Origin: Bacillus sp. USDA818B3_A
GTDB taxonomy: Bacteria; Bacillota; Bacilli; Bacillales; Cytobacillaceae
Direction of reading: 5' to 3'
NCBI RefSeq assembly: GCF_009928415.1
Contig: NZ_JAABNN010000029.1
Span: 1 to 37,435, forward strand
Length of the DNA stretch: 37,435 nucleotides
Numbering within the stretch: the first letter of the stretch is position 1; each line of letters opens with the position of its first letter. A program made the translations under genes and the position numbers. Below the pieces are notes generated by a model, which was not told where the DNA came from, made no database searches, and was given only the letters and a program-made list of their open reading frames with translations. Shown here in pieces: positions 24,690 to 33,759 of this stretch.

Positions 24690-25892
24690 GTGGAGTTACA
24701 ACATGAATCATCTGCACACACAAAATCAACCTATATATTTTTACTTATTACCGGCATTGTACTCGTGGCCTTTAACCTGCGCCCTGCAATCACTTCCGTA
24801 GGGCCTTTAGTTGGAATGATCCAGGAAGATATTGGACTTGCACATTGGAGTGCAGGCTTATTAATGAGTTTCCCCTTACTTGTTTTTGCAGCGATGTCAC
24901 CGGTTGTTCCAAGGATTGCTAATCGTTTATCGAATGAGATGACATTGCTGCTTGGTTTAATTGCACTTGTTATCGGTCTTGCTATTCGATCCATCCCGAG
25001 CACGTTTTTCCTGTTCGCTGGGACTCTTTTAATAGGAGTAGGTATTTCTGTTGGGAATGTTCTGCTGCCTGCCGTGGTAAAAGATAAATTCCCTGAGAAG
25101 TTCGGTCTTATGACGAGTGTTTACTCCACTTCCATGGGATTGGTTGCATCCCTGGCTTCCGGAGTCAGTGTTCCACTGGCAAGCGGCTTAAACCTAGGGT
25201 GGCAGGGAGCTTTAATCGTTTGGGGAATTCCTGCCTTTATAGCGATTTTGTTATGGACTTATCTTCTGAGGTTTAATCAAGGAGAGCATCACGGAATCAA
25301 AAAAACTGCTTCAAGTTCTAAAGAAATGTGGACGTCACCGCTTTCCTGGCAGATTGCCTTATTTATGGGCTTTCAATCCTTTTTGTTTTACGTAACCGTT
25401 TCATGGTTACCTGAAATCCTTCACAGTCATGGACTGAGTATGGGTACTGCTGGCTGGCTGCTTTCCATTACTCAGCTAGTTGGAATGCCCGCTAGTTTTT
25501 TGATTCCTGTCATCGCTGGACGTTACCAATCTCAGGTATGGATTGCACTGTTTTTAGGCCTGCTATCTATAATTGGATATGCTGGCTTACTATTAAGCTC
25601 ATCCTACCCTGCCTTAATCATAAGTATTATTTTTATAGGAGTGGCGCTTGGAGGAAATTTCCCATTGTCCTTAAGTTATATTGGCCTTCGTTCTAAGAAC
25701 GCCAATCGGGCTGTGGAGTTATCTGGGATGGTACAATCTACTGGATATATACTTGCCGCTATTGGTCCTTTGCTGATTGGCTATCTATATGATATGACCC
25801 ACTTATGGACCATTCCACTTATTGCTTTAACAGCCATTTCTGTAGTCCTTATGATTTTTGGAATGCTGTCAGGGCGAAATCGTTATGTTTAA
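24690..25892 (+). CDS. CynX/NimT-family MFS transporter
   Basis: 400 residues from GTG 24690, chosen because GAGAGGAG lies 8 nt upstream; a TTG at 24660 is in frame but lacks a site. Twelve helices and the family motif FNLRPAITSVGPLVG after helix 1 identify CynX/NimT. Members move cyanate, nitroimidazoles or other small polar compounds. It resembles YycB of B. subtilis. It is 86 bp after the nucleotidase stop and could share a transcript with it. Export of a product of the nearby operon is speculation. Confidence 0.85.
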   Translation: MELQHESSAHTKSTYIFLLITGIVLVAFNLRPAITSVGPLVGMIQEDIGLAHWSAGLLMSFPLLVFAAMSPVVPRIANRLSNEMTLLLGLIALVIGLAIRSIPSTFFLFAGTLLIGVGISVGNVLLPAVVKDKFPEKFGLMTSVYSTSMGLVASLASGVSVPLASGLNLGWQGALIVWGIPAFIAILLWTYLLRFNQGEHHGIKKTASSSKEMWTSPLSWQIALFMGFQSFLFYVTVSWLPEILHSHGLSMGTAGWLLSITQLVGMPASFLIPVIAGRYQSQVWIALFLGLLSIIGYAGLLLSSSYPALIISIIFIGVALGGNFPLSLSYIGLRSKNANRAVELSGMVQSTGYILAAIGPLLIGYLYDMTHLWTIPLIALTAISVVLMIFGMLSGRNRYV

Positions 25893-25918
25893 AAGCCAAC
25901 AGCGATTGTTGGCTTTTT
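25891..25918 (+). terminator. Rho-independent terminator after the CynX/NimT gene
   Basis: Perfect 11-bp stem AAAAGCCAACA with TGTTGGCTTTT, loop GCGAT. Confidence 0.9.
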
Positions 25919-25977
25919 AATTGATTAATCGTTTGGTTAGTATATAAAAGCCTTATGTATAAAGGAATATAACGATT

Positions 25978-25995
25978 TAATCAAACGTTTGATTA
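25978..25995. promoter_or_regulatory. Perfect 18-bp palindrome, TetR-type operator candidate
   Basis: TAATCAAACGTTTGATTA is fully self-complementary. A half-copy, CGTTTGGTTAG, lies at 25930-25940. Both sit between two facing terminators, so no gene is obviously controlled, and no TetR gene is in the window. Confidence 0.45.
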
Positions 25996-26008
25996 GTTTT
26001 TCTTTATA

Positions 26009-26037
26009 AAAAAAAACCTTGCCGATTGACAAGGTTC
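26009..26037 (-). terminator. Terminator of the first melA copy
   Basis: AACCTTG pairs with CAAGGTT, followed on the minus strand by nine T. A near-identical hairpin ends the second melA copy. Confidence 0.85.
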
Positions 26038-26132
26038 AAAGCCTATCATTCCTTTTTCTCTAAATCCCAGCACCCGCAGTATGCTTAATTTTTAGTCCAA
26101 TATGATTCTCCAATCTGAATCTCCTTGCCATC

Positions 26133-27461
26133 CTATATGGTTACGGCTGTATTCTCACTCTTTTTAAATTCCGGCAGCCACTCTCCATGCGCCTCAATTA
26201 AATCATCACATAGTGAAACAATATCATCTAAGGACAATTCTGCCGATGTGTGAGGATCTAACATCGCTGCTTGATAAATATATTCGCGTTTCTTAGTAAT
26301 TGCAGCCTCAATGGTTAACAGCTGCGTATTGATATTGGTGCGATTCAGTGCAGCCAGCTGCTCAGGAAGATCTCCTACATACGTTGGGGTGATTCCGCTC
26401 CGATCGGCAATACACGGAACCTCCACGCAAGCCTTTTCCGGAAGGTTGCTGATTAATCTTCCGGTATTTAGAACATTCCCGCCAAACTTAAATGGAATAT
26501 CCGTTTCCATGGCTTCGATTATTCTAGAACCATATTCTTTAGAGCGAACATGCTCTAATGCCTTATTGTTCACTAAATCTCCTCTCATCGTTTCCCACCT
26601 CTGAATTTGCTCTTCACAGCGGCGTGGATATTCGTCGAGCGGGATATTAAATCTGTCAATTAATTCCGGATACCTGGACTTAATAAAGTATGGATGGTAT
26701 TCCGCATTGTGTTCAGAGGATTCCGTTACATAAAAGCCGAATTTATCCATTAATTCAAATCGGACCATATCATCATGTTTCGTCTTTTGCTTTTCTTTCG
26801 CCCTTCTTTTAATCTCAGGATAAAGGTCTTCCCCATTTCTTTTTACTTCCAATAGCCATGCCATATGGTTGATGCCTGCAATCCTTTCTTGAATGCCTTC
26901 ATGGTCCATTCCTAATGATTTAAATAATTCTTTCGTACATACTTGAACACTATGGCACAGGCCGACGGTTTTGATTGATGTAAAGCGATTCATCACTCCT
27001 GTTAATACGGCCATCGGGTTTGTATAATTTAAGAAAAGGGCATCAGGGCATACTTCTTCCATATCTTTAGCAAACTCAAGCATAACAGGAATCGTTCTTA
27101 AATTACGGAAAATCCCGCCAATTCCGACCGTATCAGCAATGGTCTGGCGCAGCCCATATTTTTTAGGAATTTCAAAATCAATCACGGTACTTGGACGGTA
27201 TCCGCCGACTTGAATGGCATTTATAACGTATTTAGCGCCTCTTAAAGCTTCCTTTCGATCTAGGTAGGCGTTTATTTTAATATCTTTATTTAAACTTTCC
27301 TTTAAATTCTTAAGCATATTCTCGGAATCTCTTAGTCTTTGTTCATCTATATCAAAGAGGGCAAATTCAAATCCTTCTAATGCTGGAACCAGCATACAGT
27401 CCCCCAGCACATTCTTTGCAAATACCGTACTTCCAGCACCTAAAAATGTAATTTTTGACAT
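26133..27461 (-). CDS. melA: Alpha-galactosidase MelA (GH4), operon copy
   Basis: 442 residues. The NAD-binding start ITFLGAGSTVFAKNVLGD, the metal-site segments LNYTNPMAVLTGVMNRF and LCHSVQ, and GINHMAW are those of family GH4, which needs NAD and a divalent metal. It is closest to B. subtilis MelA, which splits melibiose and raffinose-type sugars in the cytosol. It is the last gene of the mel group, 160 bp after melC, and may have its own promoter with the cre-like site at 27506. A copy of over 90% identity lies at 35074-36402. Confidence 0.92.
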   Translation of the reverse strand: MSKITFLGAGSTVFAKNVLGDCMLVPALEGFEFALFDIDEQRLRDSENMLKNLKESLNKDIKINAYLDRKEALRGAKYVINAIQVGGYRPSTVIDFEIPKKYGLRQTIADTVGIGGIFRNLRTIPVMLEFAKDMEEVCPDALFLNYTNPMAVLTGVMNRFTSIKTVGLCHSVQVCTKELFKSLGMDHEGIQERIAGINHMAWLLEVKRNGEDLYPEIKRRAKEKQKTKHDDMVRFELMDKFGFYVTESSEHNAEYHPYFIKSRYPELIDRFNIPLDEYPRRCEEQIQRWETMRGDLVNNKALEHVRSKEYGSRIIEAMETDIPFKFGGNVLNTGRLISNLPEKACVEVPCIADRSGITPTYVGDLPEQLAALNRTNINTQLLTIEAAITKKREYIYQAAMLDPHTSAELSLDDIVSLCDDLIEAHGEWLPEFKKSENTAVTI

Positions 27462-27505
27462 GTTTGTTCCTCCTGTTTCCTTTAATATTTTTATTATGAT
27501 AAACT

Positions 27506-27519
27506 TGAAAGTTTAACCA
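27506..27519 (-). promoter_or_regulatory. Degenerate cre-like site upstream of melA copy 1
   Basis: TGAAAGTTTAACCA matches the cre consensus except for the central CG. The same TGAAAG...CA arrangement occurs upstream of melA copy 2 and melR at a similar distance. Confidence 0.35.
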
Positions 27520-27621
27520 TTGTGAGGGAAGTCGCCTCTTATAGCAACCTCCAGCTAGATATATACATTGTTTTGCATGGTCATGCTACACTATTTACTG
27601 CTTCTCCAAACTCCAAACAGA

Positions 27622-28452
27622 TTATCCCTTCACAGAACCGGCAGATAAACCTTGAATAAAGTGCTTTTGCAGAAACAAGAAGAGAACAGCCATTGGCAAT
27701 ACAGCTAAAATGGCGGCGGCGGCAACTAGATTCAAGTTGTTTGAATTCGATCCGAAGAATCCTGACAGAGCCACTGTGATGGTCTTCACTTCGTCAGCCT
27801 GCAGGAAGAAAATCGCAAATTGATAGTCATTCCAAATATAGACGCAGGAAATGATGAGAATCGAGGCAGTAATTGGTTTTAATAAAGGAAAAACCACTTT
27901 AAAAAATGTACCAATTGTACTGGCTCCATCAATTTTTGCTGCCTCTTCCAATTCTTTCGGAATGGTGGACCGGATAAAGCCTGCGTATAAGAAGATCGTT
28001 AATGGCATAAAAGAAGCGACGTTATTTAAAATGGCGATGAGGTGGGTATTCATCAGCCCCATATCCACGACCAAATTGTATAAGGGAACTAAAGCAGTTA
28101 ATGGCGGGATGACCATTACAGAGATAAATATCATATACATATACTTATTTAATTTGGTTTGCCTTCTAGCAAGCGGATAGGCTGCCAGGGATCCAAATAC
28201 AATCAATAATAGAGCTGAAAAAAAGGTGATAATAACCGTATTGGTAAAGGCAGTTCCCAGATTAGCCATCTCCCAGGCCTCGGAAAAGTTGGCGAAAGAC
28301 CATTGTTTAGGAAAAGCCCATTTGGAGCTAAAGTCCCCTCTTTCTTTAAAAGCAGTTGTAAATAGGATATAAAACGGGATTAAGTGAAATAAGGTAATAG
28401 CAAGAGCAATGATGGTTAAAATGGTCTTATTTCGTTTATTCAAGGATTCCAC
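27622..28452 (-). CDS. melC: Alpha-galactoside ABC transporter permease MelC
   Basis: 276 residues, six helices, with the EAA loop EELEEAAKIDGASTIGTFFKV near residue 165, shown here in part as EAAKIDGAS, where an ATPase docks. This is the MalG-type permease. The start is GTG 28452, overlapping the melD stop by one base (TAGTG), a sign of translational coupling. Together with MelD and MelE it imports melibiose, raffinose or stachyose. No ATPase gene is present; in B. subtilis the shared MsmX energises this importer. Confidence 0.92.
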   Translation of the reverse strand: MESLNKRNKTILTIIALAITLFHLIPFYILFTTAFKERGDFSSKWAFPKQWSFANFSEAWEMANLGTAFTNTVIITFFSALLLIVFGSLAAYPLARRQTKLNKYMYMIFISVMVIPPLTALVPLYNLVVDMGLMNTHLIAILNNVASFMPLTIFLYAGFIRSTIPKELEEAAKIDGASTIGTFFKVVFPLLKPITASILIISCVYIWNDYQFAIFFLQADEVKTITVALSGFFGSNSNNLNLVAAAAILAVLPMAVLFLFLQKHFIQGLSAGSVKG

Positions 28453-29384
28453 TATGCCTCGACCTCCTTGCGCTTAAAGAAAATGAGAGTGGCCAAGCTG
28501 ATGATAAGGATGATGATTGCCATTAAAACACCTTCCGTAGCAGCATAACCGGCGTCCTGTCTGTTGAAATACAAGTCATACATAAATGTCGACATCGATT
28601 GGGAAGCATTCCCCGGTCCACCGCCAGTAAGTGAAACAATCACATCAAATAATTTCAATCCGCCAATGATGTTTAACACCATGTTGATCGTGATAGAGGG
28701 CATCAATAATGGCAGTGTTATATTTTTAAACTGCTGAAAAGCAGAAGCACCGTCTATTTGAGCAGCTTCATAGTATTCCTTAGAAATACTTTGTAAGCCT
28801 GCCAGATAGATAATCATCGCCACCCCTACAAATTGATAAGTATTGACGAACACGATGATCCACTTATTCATATTTGGATCGGCTAAGGCATTGATTTTAT
28901 CTAAACCGATAAATTGCAATACATCATTTAGGGCCCCTCCTTGGAAGGCAAAGAAGAAATACCAGATATATCCCATAATTAATGGACTGATAATAACAGG
29001 GAGGTAAACAATCGTTCGCGTGATTGCTCTCGCTTTAATACTCTGGTTCAGTAATAATGCGTAAAGGAGCCCCAATATATTTTGAAACAGGGTACTTCCT
29101 ATCCCGTAGATTAACGTATTCCCAACGACCAGCCATGTATCCGGATCACTCAGTAACCTTGAATATTGGTTCAATCCTATATAATCATAGGTCTGGGAAA
29201 AACCATCCCAGTTGGTAAATGAGATTTTAATCCCCATCAGAAAAGGATATACAATAAAAAAGCAAATTAAGGCGAGAGCTGGAAGGTACATCCACCAAAG
29301 GGATGACTCTTTTTGGATATGAACTTTGTCTAGTTTTACCTTTGTCTTCGTGGGTGCTGCTTTTCGAGTTTCTGCTTCTATCAT
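28452..29384 (-). CDS. melD: Alpha-galactoside ABC transporter permease MelD
   Basis: 310 residues, MalF-type permease with six helices and a preceding cytosolic N-terminus rich in Lys. The EAA loop reads YEAAQIDGASAFQQFKNI. AGGAG lies upstream of ATG 29384. It is 89 bp after melE and coupled to melC. It forms the heterodimeric membrane channel of the MelEDC importer. Confidence 0.92.
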   Translation of the reverse strand: MIEAETRKAAPTKTKVKLDKVHIQKESSLWWMYLPALALICFFIVYPFLMGIKISFTNWDGFSQTYDYIGLNQYSRLLSDPDTWLVVGNTLIYGIGSTLFQNILGLLYALLLNQSIKARAITRTIVYLPVIISPLIMGYIWYFFFAFQGGALNDVLQFIGLDKINALADPNMNKWIIVFVNTYQFVGVAMIIYLAGLQSISKEYYEAAQIDGASAFQQFKNITLPLLMPSITINMVLNIIGGLKLFDVIVSLTGGGPGNASQSMSTFMYDLYFNRQDAGYAATEGVLMAIIILIISLATLIFFKRKEVEA

Positions 29385-29473
29385 CAGTATTCAACTCCTA
29401 TAAAAGATCTTCTTCGGTTGGAGTACGGGGCAGATAAGCTTGTCTGTCGCCCCTATACCACATCCCCGGTTCC

Positions 29474-30739
29474 TTACTTTTTCTGATCCTTTAAACGCTT
29501 GAATTCCTCGCCCACTTTTTTCGACACATCCTTCGGTGACATTTTTCCAGATAATAATTCTTGTCCGGTTCCACCAAGAACATCCCACATACCGCTAGGT
29601 AAATAAACGCGGTCAAAATATGGCTGGACTTTTATATCCTTAAATGTTTCATAATCACTAGAATAATAGTTTTTTGCATCTGTATTCGTTAACCCCGCAG
29701 GTAATGAGGTCCCTTCGGCAATTTCTTTCACGATTTCCGGCTGTGATATATATTCGAGAAACTTCTTGGCTTCTTTCTTGTGCTTTGAATCCTTCCATAA
29801 AGCAAGTGTGTGGCGTTCTCCGCCAATCCAAACTGGGTCGTCCCCTGAATGAATCACAGGCATTGGAATAACCCCTAATTTCACTTTAGGATTTAATTCT
29901 TCTACAGATGGTCCTAACATCCCGCCGCCAATAATAAATCCAATTTTATTTTGCGCCATTAGTTCCGTCATTTGCTGATTTTGAGCCGTTAAGACATCTT
30001 CATTCAATAAGCCTTTATCCTTCATTTCCTTGAGTTTATCAGGAAGGAAGGTGTAGTCAGACCAATTGATATTTCCTTCTTCTAATTGTTTCTCGGAATC
30101 AGGGTTTGATTTTGTCACGAATAAGGGTGTTAAAAACTGGTCAAAGTATTGGCCAAATGACGATTTATCCGAACCAGCAAACCATAATGGAGTGACTTCT
30201 CCTTTACTTTTCTTTTTAATCGTTTCGAGTGCCGTCATGAAGTCATCAAACGTAGTTGGAGGTTGAATTCCATACTTCTCTAATAGTGACTTATTATATG
30301 TAATACCGTCTTTCGCCTGATTTAATGGATAGGCATAGACTTTCCCTTTATCATCTTTCAAGATGGGATCTAAAGCAGGATCAAGGTCTTTTACCCAATC
30401 CATATCACTTAAATCCTCAACATAATTACCGTACCTTTTTTGGGCCCAGCCGTGGGTATCGAATAAATCAGGCATATCATTGGCTGCCATTTTAACACGC
30501 AGCATTCCTTCATAACCATCAGCAGGATAATTATATTTAATATCGATAGCAGGGTTTTCTTTTTCAAATTTTCGAATGACATTTGTGAGTGTTTTCTGGT
30601 CAGCTTCATTTGTTACGGTGGAATAGAGTGATAAGGTTACTTTCCCGCCTTCACTGGATGACGAACTCTTACTGGAGCAGCCCGCCATTACCGTCGTAAG
30701 GGAAGCTGCAATCGCTATAGCTTTAAATACTTTCTTCAT
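29474..30739 (-). CDS. melE: Alpha-galactoside-binding lipoprotein MelE
   Basis: 421 residues from ATG 30739, with AGGGGG 8 nt upstream. The signal peptide ends in lipobox VMAGC (C21), followed by a Ser-rich linker and a family 1 extracellular solute-binding fold (KENPAIDIKYNYPADGYEG-type strand, and later HTLALWKDSKHKKEAKKFLEY, seen near residues 275-305). It is anchored outside the membrane and delivers sugar to MelDC. It is the first gene of the transport group and lies downstream of melR. Confidence 0.9.
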   Translation of the reverse strand: MKKVFKAIAIAASLTTVMAGCSSKSSSSSEGGKVTLSLYSTVTNEADQKTLTNVIRKFEKENPAIDIKYNYPADGYEGMLRVKMAANDMPDLFDTHGWAQKRYGNYVEDLSDMDWVKDLDPALDPILKDDKGKVYAYPLNQAKDGITYNKSLLEKYGIQPPTTFDDFMTALETIKKKSKGEVTPLWFAGSDKSSFGQYFDQFLTPLFVTKSNPDSEKQLEEGNINWSDYTFLPDKLKEMKDKGLLNEDVLTAQNQQMTELMAQNKIGFIIGGGMLGPSVEELNPKVKLGVIPMPVIHSGDDPVWIGGERHTLALWKDSKHKKEAKKFLEYISQPEIVKEIAEGTSLPAGLTNTDAKNYYSSDYETFKDIKVQPYFDRVYLPSGMWDVLGGTGQELLSGKMSPKDVSKKVGEEFKRLKDQKK

Positions 30740-30828
30740 AATAGATACCCCCTGGATTTCCAAATGTAGATGATTCATTGCTTTCCAAAAGCTAATTTGA
30801 ACAATAGAAGAGTACTAGACAACTTTAC

Positions 30829-30856
30829 TTGACATAGGAAGGAAGCACTATATAAT
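30829..30856 (+). promoter_or_regulatory. Strong sigma-A-like promoter pointing antisense to melR
   Basis: TTGACA (30829-30834), a 16-bp spacer and TATAAT (30851-30856) face the plus strand. Nothing coding lies downstream on that strand; the transcript would run into the 3' end of melR. The -10 region is palindromic (TATATTATA) and might also serve the minus strand for melE, but no good minus-strand -35 is visible. The rest of 30740-31026 shows no gene. Confidence 0.45.
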
Positions 30857-31026
30857 ATAGATACTCCTTTTTATTTAAGGAAGTTCGGGGTTTATTCATC
30901 CATCGTAATTAGTGATTGGCCGTCACAAAATCTTTTAGTAGATTACGGATGAGTAAGCCTCCCCTATTTTCCATTGTCCATAGCATCACTCCCTTCAAAG
31001 AGGTTAATAAAAGGTATGCGGACAGC

Positions 31027-32055
31027 CTATCTTACGGCCCCGCAGCTTTGTCTAACGACCAATTCAGAGGGTAAAACGACTTTTAAAGGAAGTGTTCGTC
31101 CATTTAACCGGTCCATTAGTAGTTTTACTCCTGTTTGGCCCATCTCCCTTGTATGGACCTTTATGGTAGTTAATGGGGTACTTGTAAACTGAGCAATTTC
31201 AATATCATCAAAACTTACAATCGCTACATCGCTTGGGACTGAAAGGTTGGCTTCCTGCAGGGCTTTTAAGGCACCAATTGCCATTGGATCACTCGCAATG
31301 AAGAAGGCTTCGGGCAAACCCTTTAATTGAAGCGCTTTCTTCATTAATGCGTATCCTTGGGACATTTGATACTCACCGATAAATGTCCACCTTGGATCAT
31401 ATAACCCCTCTCTTTCCATCACCTTTTCATAGGTGGTAAGCCGCTCATCCTCAATCTTCACTTTTCCGCTATTCACATGTTCCTTTTCTTCTCCGCCAAT
31501 GTAGCCGATACGTTTGTAGCCCAGTTTTAATAGATGCTTCAATGCTAGTTCCGTTGATTTAACAAAGTCGATCACCACTGAGTCATAAAGAGTTTCATCA
31601 GGAGAATGGTTAATATACACAACATTTTGAATATGATCGCTAACTTTTTTGAGGGCTTTATCGCTAATTCTCCCAATTATTATCAAACCATCAAAGTCAT
31701 GAATTTGTGGATTAGAGCCTGTATCATGAAGGCGGACCATGCTGGTGGTCGTAATTCCTTGTCTTAATAACTCCTCCTCTACCCCTTGACGAATGGACAA
31801 GAAGTAAGGATCACTCATCTCTTCTTCTAATGTCTGGCAGAGTAATATCCCAACATTTGGTGTCTTTTTTGCATTTTCCATTTGTTTTTCTGTTTGCCGC
31901 TCAAGTATAGTCTTATAACCAAGTTCCTTCGCAGCTTGAAATATACGAAGACGAGTTTCCTCCAAAACGGAAATGGTCTGATCATTATTTAACACTCTCG
32001 AAACAGTGGTAGGAGATACATTTGTCCTGTTTGCAATATCTTTAATTGTCGCCAT
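31027..32055 (-). CDS. melR: LacI-family regulator of the mel operon (MelR/MsmR)
   Basis: 342 residues from ATG 32055, with GGGGAG seven bases upstream. The LacI helix-turn-helix ATIKDIANRTNVSPTTVSRV is followed by the hinge and a sugar-binding domain (about 60-335) with YINHSPDE, GYIGGEE and SFDDIEIAQFTSTPLTTI. It should bind operators of the mel genes and respond to alpha-galactosides or their breakdown products. The order melR-melE-melD-melC-melA equals that of B. subtilis. Its promoter carries a cre-like site. Confidence 0.9.
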   Translation of the reverse strand: MATIKDIANRTNVSPTTVSRVLNNDQTISVLEETRLRIFQAAKELGYKTILERQTEKQMENAKKTPNVGILLCQTLEEEMSDPYFLSIRQGVEEELLRQGITTTSMVRLHDTGSNPQIHDFDGLIIIGRISDKALKKVSDHIQNVVYINHSPDETLYDSVVIDFVKSTELALKHLLKLGYKRIGYIGGEEKEHVNSGKVKIEDERLTTYEKVMEREGLYDPRWTFIGEYQMSQGYALMKKALQLKGLPEAFFIASDPMAIGALKALQEANLSVPSDVAIVSFDDIEIAQFTSTPLTTIKVHTREMGQTGVKLLMDRLNGRTLPLKVVLPSELVVRQSCGAVR

Positions 32056-32128
32056 TTTTAAACTCCCCACTAAATGTTTTACTAACATCTAACAAAATAT
32101 CACTAAATTATTTACTATGTTCTTCCTA

Positions 32129-32157
32129 ATCATACCAACTGTTGAAAGGGTTTTCAA
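32129..32157 (-). promoter_or_regulatory. melR promoter with overlapping cre-like site
   Basis: On the minus strand TTGAAA, 17 bp, TATGAT. The -35 and spacer overlap TGAAAGGGTTTTCA (32143-32156), a cre-like dyad lacking the central CG. The stretch aligns with the melA copy 2 promoter base for base over about 45 bp. The rest of 32056-32399 holds no gene, only a TTCCTAGGAA palindrome near 32204. Confidence 0.6.
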
Positions 32158-32349
32158 TATTATTTTTAGAAAATTTAGTAAAAGTAAAACCTGACATTCT
32201 AAGGTTCCTAGGAATATAAAGTTGTCCAATGCCGAATTTAACAAAAGTATCATAAATATCTCTTATAATACTTTTTCAGGATAGAATTCAGAGGATATTA
32301 GTAATGGTTAGTTATTTTTTCACTAAAAATTTCAGTGTATAAAACAAAA

Positions 32350-32382
32350 AATGGCCAACCAGAAATATCTGGCGGCCTTTTA
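32350..32382 (-). terminator. Terminator of the IDEAL-domain gene
   Basis: GGCC...CCAG pairs with CTGG...GGCC around AAATAT; on the minus strand the hairpin is followed by ATTTTTTG. Confidence 0.75.
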
Positions 32383-32399
32383 CATTTTATGATGATTTA

Positions 32400-32723
32400 T
32401 TACGATTGCTTTACTAGCTCATTCATTGCTTTTAACTTCGAAGACAATTCAATAAACCACTCTTCATCTCCGGTCAATAAAGCTAAATCAATTAAGTTTT
32501 GGATTTGTGCCTTGTTAGTTACGTTAGAATCGGGAAGTTTCTTAATAGACACACTCAACATTGATACCGTTTTACCGATAATCTCGTTATTGTCACTAGT
32601 AACGATTCTTACCTTTACAATCCTTGGATTCTCCTGTGATTCAATGTAACCAATGATTAATCCCCCGTCCCATTGTCCCTTAACCCAGTCACCTATTTTT
32701 AAAATCGTATTATTTTCAAACAC
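32400..32723 (-). CDS. IDEAL-domain protein
   Basis: 107 residues. The N-terminal half (KIGDWVKGQWDGGLIIGYIE) looks like a small beta-barrel. The C-terminal 35 residues, with LIDLALLTGDEEWFIELSSK, match the IDEAL domain (PF08858) pattern I-D-x-A-L followed by GD. IDEAL proteins of Bacillaceae are small and poorly understood; one relative influences ComK stability. No partner is evident. It is monocistronic. Confidence 0.75.
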   Translation of the reverse strand: MFENNTILKIGDWVKGQWDGGLIIGYIESQENPRIVKVRIVTSDNNEIIGKTVSMLSVSIKKLPDSNVTNKAQIQNLIDLALLTGDEEWFIELSSKLKAMNELVKQS

Positions 32724-32804
32724 ATCTATTCACCTTCTTAAAATTAATGCCTATCTGTAACTTTTTTTATTACATTTAAAATAAAAAGAAGCCTTGGACA
32801 CTTA

Positions 32805-33215
32805 TTAAGCTTGATTAATAAGATCAATAACTTCCTTAATGGTGTAGTTTTTTAAGTATTCACCCAGGTGTTCTTCCGCACCTAAGAAAATCGTAAATAG
32901 GACGCTTTGCATATTTGCGCCAACAATACACCGTTCATTTGATTCGGGACACTTAGGCTGGAGGGCTCCATCAGAGGTAATTTTATATATATCCCAGAGA
33001 CTCACTTCACTTAAGTCTAAAGCAAACATAAATCCTCCGCCTGTTCCCTCTTTTGACTTTATAAAACCATGTTTTTTTAACAAACTTAGCACTTTACGGA
33101 TCCGCACAGGGTGCACACAGGCGCTCGCTGAAATAGCATCACTTGTTGACATCCGGTCGGGCTGCAGCGCAAGAAAAGTTAAACTATGAATCGCAAGTGT
33201 AAAATCACTATTCAT
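32805..33215 (-). CDS. Rrf2-family transcriptional regulator
   Basis: 136 residues. Winged-helix N-terminus with MSTSDAISASACVHPVRIRKVLS, seen as the VHPVRIRKVLSLLKKHGFI recognition region, then the wing EGTGGGF. Cysteines C32, C89 and C96 (KCPESNERC) could sense redox state or bind an iron-sulfur cluster, though the classical three-Cys spacing is not exact. It resembles B. subtilis YwnA. GGAGGG lies upstream. It follows the Spx gene in the same direction, 44 bp downstream, suggesting a thiol-stress unit. Confidence 0.85.
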   Translation of the reverse strand: MNSDFTLAIHSLTFLALQPDRMSTSDAISASACVHPVRIRKVLSLLKKHGFIKSKEGTGGGFMFALDLSEVSLWDIYKITSDGALQPKCPESNERCIVGANMQSVLFTIFLGAEEHLGEYLKNYTIKEVIDLINQA

Positions 33216-33259
33216 GGCCCTGCCCTCCTAAGAAATAAAACTTTATTTTTATTTTATCT

Positions 33260-33655
33260 TTAATTAGCCATTTTTTGCAATTCGGCACTCAAAAAATTGC
33301 GAAGCTTACGGGGTAGAAAACTGCGAATTTCTTCTTCGTTATATCCAACCTGTAATCTTTTTTCGTCCAAGATGATGGGCCGGCGAAGCATTTTTGGATG
33401 ATCCATAATCAATTGATAAAATTCATTGAGTGGAAGTGATTCAATATTTATATTCAATTCTTGGAAGGTCTTTGAATTAGTTGAGATTATTTCGCTGGTT
33501 CCCTCTTCTGTCAATCGAAGAATCGATTTAATCTCATCGATTGTAAGAGGATTAGCTAAAATGTTTCTTTCAATATATTCAATCTGGTGATCTTCAAACC
33601 ACGCTTTTGCTTTTCTGCAAGAACCACAGCTTGGTGTCGTATAAATAGTAATCAT
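33260..33655 (-). CDS. spx: Spx-family redox regulator (Spx paralogue)
   Basis: 131 residues, the same length as B. subtilis Spx. The redox switch C10-G-S-C13 (TTPSCGSCRKAKAWFE), ILRLTEEGTSEIISTNSK and LRRPIILDEKRLQVGYNEEE are closely kept. Spx binds the RNA polymerase alpha C-terminal domain and redirects transcription in disulfide stress. The final residues (AELQKMAN) resemble the ClpXP-recognised end of Spx. The setting beside an Rrf2 gene is not the usual yjbC-spx locus, so this is probably a second Spx. AAGGAG precedes the ATG. Confidence 0.9.
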   Translation of the reverse strand: MITIYTTPSCGSCRKAKAWFEDHQIEYIERNILANPLTIDEIKSILRLTEEGTSEIISTNSKTFQELNINIESLPLNEFYQLIMDHPKMLRRPIILDEKRLQVGYNEEEIRSFLPRKLRNFLSAELQKMAN

Positions 33656-33759
33656 AAATTTCTCACTCCTTACAAGTGGATATTGTAGTTAAAATCGGTT
33701 AAAATGTAATAAAAAAGCTTACAGTTTAACGAAAAATATAAAAACTCTTTTTATTTCCT

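Noticed and set aside
30829..30856. Assignment of this promoter to melE on the minus strand
   Set aside because: The -10 is symmetric, but no -35 resembling TTGACA is found at 16-18 bp on the minus strand, so only the plus-strand reading is supported.
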